19,702 nt of DNA, from contig CBCPNA010000011.1 of the NCBI GenBank assembly GCA_965120415.1, positions 1 to 19,702 on the forward strand. The letters run 5' to 3'. A model generated the notes under the pieces. The model worked only from the letters and a program-made list of their open reading frames with translations, ran no database searches and had not been told where the DNA came from. Source of the stretch: CBCPNA01 sp965120415. GTDB lineage: Bacteria; Bacillota; Clostridia; Lachnospirales; CAG-274. This document shows positions 14,479 through 19,702 of the stretch, piece by piece. Numbering within the stretch: position 1 is the stretch's first letter; each line of letters starts with the position of its first letter. The position numbers and the translations under genes are program-made.

Positions 14479-16164
14479 ATGAATATTCCTTTTGCTTACG
14501 CAAAAATTAATTTTGAGGGCGAACTTTTACAATATAATGACAAATTTGCAGAGCTTTTAGATATAAAAAAAGAAAAGTCTATAAATCAAATATTAGAAAA
14601 TTTTAATCTTGAAAAAGAGCAACAGCATATTATTATAAAAAATTCATCTTACTGCATATTTTCTCAAAAAAATCAAGAAGATGATACATATTATCTATTT
14701 TTTATAAAGCTAGACTTTATGGATGAATATAAAATATCTATAGGGCTTATATTTATAGATAATTATGACGAAATTTTAGATTCTATAGAAGAATTTAGGC
14801 ATCCTCTTATAATAGCTATACTTGATAGAAAGGTTAAAAAGTTTGCAAAAGATTTAGGTGGTATTGTTAAAAAGTTTGAAAAAGACAAATATATATTTGT
14901 CCTTACTAATGAAAAGATAGACAAGCTAAAACAATCTAAATTTGAAATACTAGATAACGTAAGGGAAATAGATTTAGGCAATACCTTACCTTTAACTTTA
15001 TCTATGGGTATAGGGCTAAACGGAACAAGCCTTGACCAAAACATGGAATTTGCTAGAGTCGCTGTAGATTTAGCCCTTAGCCGTGGGGGCGACCAAGTTG
15101 TTATAAAATCAAATGAAAATTACCAGTTTTTTGGCGGTAATTCAAAAGAAATCATAAAAAATTCTAGAGTTAGGGCAAGGGTTAAAGCATATGCGCTTAC
15201 AGAGCTTATAGAAGAGGCAGCAAATGTTATTATAATGGGGCATAAAAACATAGATTTAGATTGTCTAGGGGCTGCTGTAGGGGTGTATTCTATCGTACAT
15301 GGGCTTGATAAAAAATGTAATATTGTTTTAAATGCGCATACACCTTCTGTATCAATATTGTATGAAAGGCTTAAAAATGAAGAAAAATACAAAAGAGTTT
15401 TTATTTCTTCAGATGAAGCATTTTCTATAATAAATAAAAAGACTTTATTAATTATTGTCGATACTTACAAGCCAGATTTATGCGAATGTACAGAGCTTAT
15501 AGAAAAGTGCAAAAAAGTTGTTGTATTTGATCATCATAGAAAGGGCGTTTCTTATATAGAAAAGGCGGTTTTAACATATCATGAGCCAGCATGCTCTTCT
15601 ACATGTGAGCTTATAACAGAAATGCTTATGTACATAAACAAAACTATACCACTCAAAAATGTAGAAGCAGATGCCTTGCTTTCTGGTATTATTTTGGATA
15701 CCAAAAATTTTGCTTTTAAAACAGGAGTTAAAACTTTTGAAACAGCTGCATTTTTAAAAAAGAGAGGGGCAGATACTGTACGTGTTAAAGCTTTATTTAA
15801 AAATAGTATAGAAGAATACAGTGTTAAATCTAGCCTTGTTAAAGATGCTGAAATTTTTCAAAATAATATAGCAATATCTATTTTAAATACAGATGTTTTA
15901 AATCCATTGCTTATTATAGCACAAGCGGCGGACGACTTACTTTCTATCGATAATATTGATGCTAGTTTTGTTTTATACAGCCAAGGTGGCAATGTTTTTA
16001 TTAGCGCAAGAAGTTTTGATAAAATAAATGTGCAAGAAATAATGGAAAGCTTAGGTGGAGGAGGTCACAAGCTTATAGCAGCAGCTCAGCTTAAAGATAC
16101 CTCTATAGACAGCGCTATAAGCCTTTTAAAAGAAACTATAAAAGACCATATAAAGGAGAGTTAG
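14479..16164 (+). CDS. gdpP: Cyclic-di-AMP phosphodiesterase, GdpP type, lacking the N-terminal membrane helices
   Basis: GdpP (YybT) hydrolyses c-di-AMP to pApA, setting the level of this second messenger in potassium and osmotic control. From 14479 it has 561 residues, about 100 fewer than the ~657 of B. subtilis. Order: a PAS-like domain from the first residues (FAYAKINFEGELLQYNDKF), a degenerate GGDEF domain (~75-225), a DHH phosphoesterase domain with GHKNIDLDCLG (~254-264), VDTYKP and FDHHRKG (~350-356), and a DHHA1 domain ending in GGGGHKLIAAAQ (~523-534). The two transmembrane helices usual before PAS are absent, so the enzyme is predicted to be soluble. VDTY stands where I recall VDTH in relatives. 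It is followed four bases later by rplI and then dnaB, the conserved Firmicute order; yybS is absent and a MazG-like gene takes that place. Confidence 0.9.
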   Translation: MNIPFAYAKINFEGELLQYNDKFAELLDIKKEKSINQILENFNLEKEQQHIIIKNSSYCIFSQKNQEDDTYYLFFIKLDFMDEYKISIGLIFIDNYDEILDSIEEFRHPLIIAILDRKVKKFAKDLGGIVKKFEKDKYIFVLTNEKIDKLKQSKFEILDNVREIDLGNTLPLTLSMGIGLNGTSLDQNMEFARVAVDLALSRGGDQVVIKSNENYQFFGGNSKEIIKNSRVRARVKAYALTELIEEAANVIIMGHKNIDLDCLGAAVGVYSIVHGLDKKCNIVLNAHTPSVSILYERLKNEEKYKRVFISSDEAFSIINKKTLLIIVDTYKPDLCECTELIEKCKKVVVFDHHRKGVSYIEKAVLTYHEPACSSTCELITEMLMYINKTIPLKNVEADALLSGIILDTKNFAFKTGVKTFETAAFLKKRGADTVRVKALFKNSIEEYSVKSSLVKDAEIFQNNIAISILNTDVLNPLLIIAQAADDLLSIDNIDASFVLYSQGGNVFISARSFDKINVQEIMESLGGGGHKLIAAAQLKDTSIDSAISLLKETIKDHIKES

Positions 16165-16168
16165 CCAT

Positions 16169-16618
16169 ATGAAAGTTATTTTACTTGAAGATATAAAAGG
16201 GGTTGGCAAAAAAGATGATATTAAAGAGGTTAGTGAAGGATATGCTAAAAACTTTTTGTTACCTCATAAAAAGGCAGTTTTGGCAGATAAAAATAACTTA
16301 ACTAAAATGAAAAATATCCAAAAAATAGAAGAAGAACAAAAAAGACAAGAATATGAAGATGCCCTTTCTTTAGCTAAAAAAATAGAAAGCAAAAATTTAA
16401 TTATTAAAGCTAAATTAGGAGAAAACGGTAAGCTTTTTGGTACAGTTACAAATAAAGAAATAGCAGAAGAATTAAAAAAACAAGAAGGTATAAATATAGA
16501 AAAGAAAAAGATTATTATACAAAATCCTATTAAAATGCTTGGGCAAAGAGAAGTTAAAATAAAGCTCCATCCAAAAGTTAGCGCAACATTAAACATTACT
16601 ATACAAGAATTAAAATAG
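16169..16618 (+). CDS. rplI: 50S ribosomal protein bL9
   Basis: Structural protein of the large subunit; its two domains are joined by a long helix. At 149 residues it is normal. The N-terminal RNA-binding domain carries the family signature (VILLEDIKGVGKKDDIKEV and GYAKNFLLPHKKA). The charged connecting helix spans ~40-75, and the C-terminal domain shows GENGKLFGTVTNKEIA. AGGAGAG lies about nine bases before ATG, inside the end of gdpP. Its TAG stop overlaps the dnaB RBS, implying coupled translation. Confidence 0.98.
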   Translation: MKVILLEDIKGVGKKDDIKEVSEGYAKNFLLPHKKAVLADKNNLTKMKNIQKIEEEQKRQEYEDALSLAKKIESKNLIIKAKLGENGKLFGTVTNKEIAEELKKQEGINIEKKKIIIQNPIKMLGQREVKIKLHPKVSATLNITIQELK

Positions 16619-16627
16619 GTGAGTATT

Positions 16628-17974
16628 ATGGAAAAAGGCTATATTAATAACTTTCCTCCTAGTGATACAGAGGCTGAACAGGCTGTTATAAGCTCTATGC
16701 TATATGATAGCGATGGTATAGATATAGCATATGAAATATTAAGCTATGACGATTTTTATAATGCTGAAAATAAAGTTTTGTTTAACGCTATTATAGAAAT
16801 GTATTCTCAAAATATACAAATAGATATTATAACATTAAAAAATAAGCTAGAAAGTATGAACGTTTTGCAAAAAATAGGGGGCATAGCTTATATTACAGAC
16901 CTTTTTAACTATAGTGCTACAAGTGGGCTTGTTAGGCAATATGCAGAAATAGTTAAAGAAAAGTCCATTAGGAGAAAGCTTTTAAAAGCATCTAAAAAGA
17001 TACAAGAGTTAGCTTATAATAATTCTGAAATTATCGAAAATATTGTATCAGAGGCTGAACGTGCTTTAGAAATTGTTTCTTTTGATGAACAAAATAATGA
17101 TTTTTTTCAAATAAACAGCATTTTGCAAACTTCTCTTGATAAATTAGAAGAATTAAATAAGCGTAAAAACAAAATAACGGGGCTTGAAACAGGCTTTACA
17201 GATTTTGATAGCAAAACAGCCGGGCTACAAAATTCGGACTTTATCCTTATTGCTGCAAGACCATCTATGGGCAAGACTGCTTTTGTTATAAATATAGCCC
17301 AGCATGTTTCTGTTAAAAAAAATATTACAACTGCTATATTTAGCTTAGAGATGTCTAAAGAGCAGCTTGTTAACCGTATGCTTTCTGCTCAATCTTGCAT
17401 AGAGTCCCAAAAAATAAGAACAGGAGAAATAGAAAATGATGAATGGGCAAAAATAGCAGAGGCTGCTAGCATACTTTCAGAGGCACCTATATATATAGAT
17501 GACAAAACTTCTATTTCTATACCAGAGCTTCGTGCTAAATGTCGTAAGCTTAAAAAAGAAAAAAATTTAGGGCTTGTTGTTATAGATTATTTACAGCTAA
17601 TGACTTTTCATGGCAGGGCAGAATCAAGGCAACAAGAAATTTCTGCTATTTCAAGAGCGCTAAAATCACTTGCTAGAGAATTAGAAATACCTATAATCGC
17701 TCTTTCACAGCTAAGTCGTGCTGTAGAGCAAAGAAGACCACCAAGGCCTATCCTTTCAGATTTGAGAGAATCAGGGGCAATAGAGCAAGATGCTGACCTT
17801 GTATGTTTTTTATACAGAGAAGAATATTACGACCCAACAGCCGAAGAAAAAAAGGGCGTTGCCGAGGTTATAATAGCAAAACAAAGAAACGGCAGTGTCG
17901 GTACAGTAAATTTACGTTGGGACGCTATGTACACAAGATTTTCTAATCTTGAAAGTTATTATACAAATGATTAA
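16628..17974 (+). CDS. dnaB: Replicative DNA helicase DnaB
   Basis: Hexameric 5'-3' helicase at the replication fork (called DnaC in B. subtilis). ATG at 16628 gives 448 residues. It is preferred over GTG at 16619 because AGGTGAG (16617-16623) sits just ahead of it and overlaps the GTG. The N-terminal primase-interacting domain (PPSDTEAEQAVISSML) precedes the RecA-like motor with Walker A ARPSMGKTA (~210-218), FSLEMSKEQLVNRML, Walker B VVIDYLQLM, the LSQLSRAVEQR segment, LRESGAIEQDADLV and the arginine-finger region IIAKQRNGSVGT. No intein is seen. Last gene of the gdpP-rplI-dnaB run; no strong terminator follows directly. Confidence 0.98.
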   Translation: MEKGYINNFPPSDTEAEQAVISSMLYDSDGIDIAYEILSYDDFYNAENKVLFNAIIEMYSQNIQIDIITLKNKLESMNVLQKIGGIAYITDLFNYSATSGLVRQYAEIVKEKSIRRKLLKASKKIQELAYNNSEIIENIVSEAERALEIVSFDEQNNDFFQINSILQTSLDKLEELNKRKNKITGLETGFTDFDSKTAGLQNSDFILIAARPSMGKTAFVINIAQHVSVKKNITTAIFSLEMSKEQLVNRMLSAQSCIESQKIRTGEIENDEWAKIAEAASILSEAPIYIDDKTSISIPELRAKCRKLKKEKNLGLVVIDYLQLMTFHGRAESRQQEISAISRALKSLARELEIPIIALSQLSRAVEQRRPPRPILSDLRESGAIEQDADLVCFLYREEYYDPTAEEKKGVAEVIIAKQRNGSVGTVNLRWDAMYTRFSNLESYYTND

Positions 17975-17990
17975 AAAATTATTTTTATGC

Positions 17991-18019
17991 TTGACAATAT
18001 TTTTCTTGTATGATATCAT
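17991..18019 (+). promoter_or_regulatory. Sigma-A promoter of the candidate RNA after dnaB
   Basis: Perfect TTGACA (17991-17996), a 17-base spacer and TATCAT (18014-18019, 5/6). The predicted start is near 18025-18026. Confidence 0.7.
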
Positions 18020-18024
18020 TTAAT

Positions 18025-18128
18025 CATGACTCTAATCAAGCTATTTTAGCTAGTTTGGAAAAGTTTTAGTAATAGAGTTCGTGAATAGAATGCTTTAAAT
18101 TTATTTTAACAATTTAAAGCATTTTTCT
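18025..18128 (+). ncRNA. Candidate structured RNA of about 100 nt
   Basis: A strong promoter at 17991 and a strong terminator at 18090-18126 bound a ~100-nt transcript. The only ATG frame inside is 7 codons without an RBS. CATGA+CTCTA at the 5' end (18025-18034) can pair with TAGAG+TCGTG (18073-18083) with one bulged T. This roughly 10-bp helix would enclose an AGCTA-TTT-TAGCT hairpin (18039-18051) and an unpaired G/A/T-rich stretch. The alsT promoter lies after the terminator, so this need not be an alsT leader. It does not match the glycine, purine, SAM, c-di-GMP, preQ1, THF or fluoride riboswitch signatures I can recall. A trans-acting sRNA is the simplest reading; a riboswitch-type attenuator is the alternative. 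Confidence 0.5.
18090..18128 (+). terminator. Rho-independent terminator upstream of alsT
   Basis: ATGCTTTAAATT (18090-18101) and AATTTAAAGCAT (18111-18122) form a perfect 12-bp stem with a 9-base loop, followed by TTTTCTTATT. Confidence 0.85.
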
Positions 18129-18151
18129 TATTTGATAAAACCCAATATAAT

Positions 18152-18180
18152 TTGATTTTTACATACTTTTATGTTATAAT
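18152..18180 (+). promoter_or_regulatory. Sigma-A promoter of alsT
   Basis: TTGATT (18152-18157), a 17-base spacer and a perfect TATAAT (18175-18180), ~34 bases before ATG. Confidence 0.78.
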
Positions 18181-18213
18181 TATAAAAATTTATTTAACAG
18201 AGGAGCGTTTGAA

Positions 18214-19620
18214 ATGTTTTTATCTAGTAGTGTAAATGATTTTTTACAAATCATAAACGATTTTTTATACACTTACATTTTAGTATGGCTACTTATTTTG
18301 GCTGGCTTATATTTTTCATTTAGGAGTAATTTTGTCCAGTTTAGGCTTTTTGGAGAATCTATCAGAGTTATATCAGAAAAAAATTCAGAAAAAAATAGCG
18401 TTTCATCATTTCAAGCTTTAATGATTTCAACTGCTTCTCGTGTTGGTACTGGTAATATAGTAGGGGTTGCAACTGCTATTGCTTTAGGTGGAGCTGGAGC
18501 TGTTTTTTGGATGTGGCTTATAGCTATTGCCGGTAGTGCATCTGCTTTTATAGAAAGTACTTTAGCTCAAATATATAAAACAAAAGATGGCACTAGCTTT
18601 AAAGGAGGTCCGGCTTATTATATCCAGATCGCGCTAAAAGCTAGATGGCTAGGTATTGTATTTAGTATACTTATGATAGCATGTTTTGCATATGGTTTTA
18701 ATGCTTTGCAAGCTTATAATATAAGCAGTGCTTTTACCTATTATATACCTAGCTATAATGATACTATTTATCCTGTTATAGTTGGTATTGTTTTAGTAAT
18801 ATTATCTGCTATCATAATATTTGGTGGTTCTAAAAGGATAAGCTTTATAACCTCTATTGTTGTACCTATTATGGCTGCTTTATATATTTTGTTAGGTCTG
18901 TTTATAGTTTTAAAAAATGTAACATTACTCCCAACTGTTTTAAAAGATATTTTTACAGAAGCTTTTGATTTTGGTGCTATATTTGCTGGTTTTACTGGCT
19001 CTGCTATGATGTATGGTATAAAGCGTGGTTTATTTTCTAATGAAGCTGGTATGGGTTCTGCCCCTAATGCTGCTGCATCGGCTGATGTTTCTCACCCAGT
19101 TAAGCAAGGGCTTGTACAAGTATTTTCTGTATTTATAGACACAATATTAATTTGTACAACAACAGCTATGATACTACTATGTTCTGGTGTTGAAGGTGGT
19201 TCTGATTTAAAAGATATTTCTTTTGTTCAGCTAGCAGTTAAGCAAAATTTTGGAGAAATAGGTATACATTTTATAACACTTTCAATATTTTTATTTGCCT
19301 TTACATCTTTAATAGGAAATTATTATTATACAGAGGCTAATCTAAAATTTATAACTACAAAAAAAGTTGCTTTAAATATTTTTAGAATAACTTGTATTGT
19401 AGCTATATTTTTAGGTACACAGCTTAGCTTTGACGTTGTTTGGAATTTGGCTGATATTTTAATGGGGCTTATGGCTATTATAAATATTGCTGTTATATTA
19501 ATTTTGGGCAATATAGCAATAAAAGCATTGAAAAATTATACTAGCCAGCGTAAACAAGGTAAAGAACCTGTGTTTAAAGCAGAAGATATAGGTATTACAA
19601 ATACAGAATTTTGGAAATAA
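18214..19620 (+). CDS. alsT: Sodium:alanine/glycine symporter family protein (AlsT/AgcS)
   Basis: Polytopic inner-membrane transporter importing small neutral amino acids with Na+. The 468 residues match the alanine or glycine:cation symporter (AGCS) family. Conserved stretches include ALMISTASRVGTGNIVGVATAIALGGAGAVFWMW (~69-102), FKGGPAYYIQ, GFTGSAMMYGIKRGLFSNEAG with MGSAPNAAASADVSHPVKQG directly after it (~260-300), and GNYYYTEAN. About ten to eleven hydrophobic helices are visible. RBS AGAGGAG (~18199-18205) lies eight bases before ATG. It has its own promoter and terminator, so it is a single-gene unit. The substrate (alanine, glycine or glutamine) cannot be decided from the sequence. 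Confidence 0.95.
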   Translation: MFLSSSVNDFLQIINDFLYTYILVWLLILAGLYFSFRSNFVQFRLFGESIRVISEKNSEKNSVSSFQALMISTASRVGTGNIVGVATAIALGGAGAVFWMWLIAIAGSASAFIESTLAQIYKTKDGTSFKGGPAYYIQIALKARWLGIVFSILMIACFAYGFNALQAYNISSAFTYYIPSYNDTIYPVIVGIVLVILSAIIIFGGSKRISFITSIVVPIMAALYILLGLFIVLKNVTLLPTVLKDIFTEAFDFGAIFAGFTGSAMMYGIKRGLFSNEAGMGSAPNAAASADVSHPVKQGLVQVFSVFIDTILICTTTAMILLCSGVEGGSDLKDISFVQLAVKQNFGEIGIHFITLSIFLFAFTSLIGNYYYTEANLKFITTKKVALNIFRITCIVAIFLGTQLSFDVVWNLADILMGLMAIINIAVILILGNIAIKALKNYTSQRKQGKEPVFKAEDIGITNTEFWK

Positions 19621-19626
19621 AAATTA

Positions 19627-19649
19627 CCCCTAGTTTATCTAGGGGTTTT
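19627..19649 (+). terminator. Rho-independent terminator of alsT, probably bidirectional
   Basis: CCCCTAG (19627-19633), loop TTTAT and CTAGGGG (19639-19645), followed by TTTTAATTT. An A-rich left flank could also serve a convergent gene beyond the window. Confidence 0.88.
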
Positions 19650-19672
19650 AATTTATTTTAATTTTAATATAC

Positions 19673-19689
19673 CTTTAAATGTTTTAAAG
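19673..19689. other. Small perfect inverted repeat near the window end
   Basis: CTTTAAA-TGT-TTTAAAG. Too short and AT-rich to assign. The remaining bases to 19702 show nothing else. Confidence 0.3.
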
Positions 19690-19702
19690 TTTATACATTC
19701 TG

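Noticed and set aside
14467..14481. ATG at 14467 as the gdpP start
   Set aside because: It overlaps the GAGG that is correctly spaced for the ATG at 14479 and has no RBS itself. Only four codons differ.
16619..16630. GTG at 16619 as the dnaB start
   Set aside because: It lies inside the AGGTGAG RBS that serves the ATG at 16628.
18129..18213. Glycine or other amino-acid riboswitch in the alsT leader
   Set aside because: No glycine aptamer core is visible, and the region between the alsT promoter and its start is only ~30 bases.

Overview
The window is AT-rich DNA (by eye about 30% GC or less) from a Gram-positive, spore-forming Firmicute. The most likely placement is a Lachnospirales-like clostridium. 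The grounds are an intact sporulation sigma factor (SigK), an S-layer-homology (SLH) anchored surface protein, strong AGGAGG-type ribosome binding sites, many ATA codons, and the Firmicute order gdpP-rplI-dnaB. All genes recognised with confidence lie on the + strand. No tRNA, rRNA, CRISPR array, transposase or phage gene was found.

Layout. (1) 1-6375 is the 3' part of a giant surface protein whose start lies outside the window. It has long arrays of BspA-type leucine-rich repeats with an unusual pentapeptide-like signature, an unrecognised insert, a Thr/Glu linker, three SLH domains and an acidic tail; a strong terminator follows. (2) 6425-10027 holds a consensus promoter, alaS (alanyl-tRNA synthetase) and rsmA (16S rRNA dimethyltransferase), which lacks a normal start codon. 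(3) 10028-10584 is 557 bases with no long gene, but it is not empty. It holds a 26-codon membrane-peptide gene with its own promoter, RBS and terminator. It also holds a minus-strand unit made of a good promoter, two operator-like palindromes and a terminator, which looks like a regulated small RNA. (4) 10585-11256 is sigK. (5) 11311-13093 holds prmA and rsmE, both modifying the translation apparatus. (6) 13203-14027 is a YihY/BrkB-family membrane protein. (7) 14140-17974 is a compact run of a MazG-like small protein, a c-di-AMP phosphodiesterase of the GdpP type without its usual membrane helices, ribosomal protein bL9 and the replicative helicase DnaB. (8) 17991-18128 is a promoter-to-terminator unit with no plausible ORF, a candidate structured RNA. 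(9) 18152-19649 is an AlsT/AgcS-type sodium:amino-acid symporter with its own promoter and terminator. The last ~40 bases hold no gene I can identify.

Most of the window is housekeeping: translation (alaS, rsmA, prmA, rsmE, rplI), replication (dnaB), second-messenger turnover (gdpP) and sporulation (sigK). The parts most worth a second look are the hybrid repeat surface protein, the two candidate small RNAs, the mini-gene after rsmA and the missing rsmA start codon. Function calls rest on motif recognition from memory; no database search was possible.
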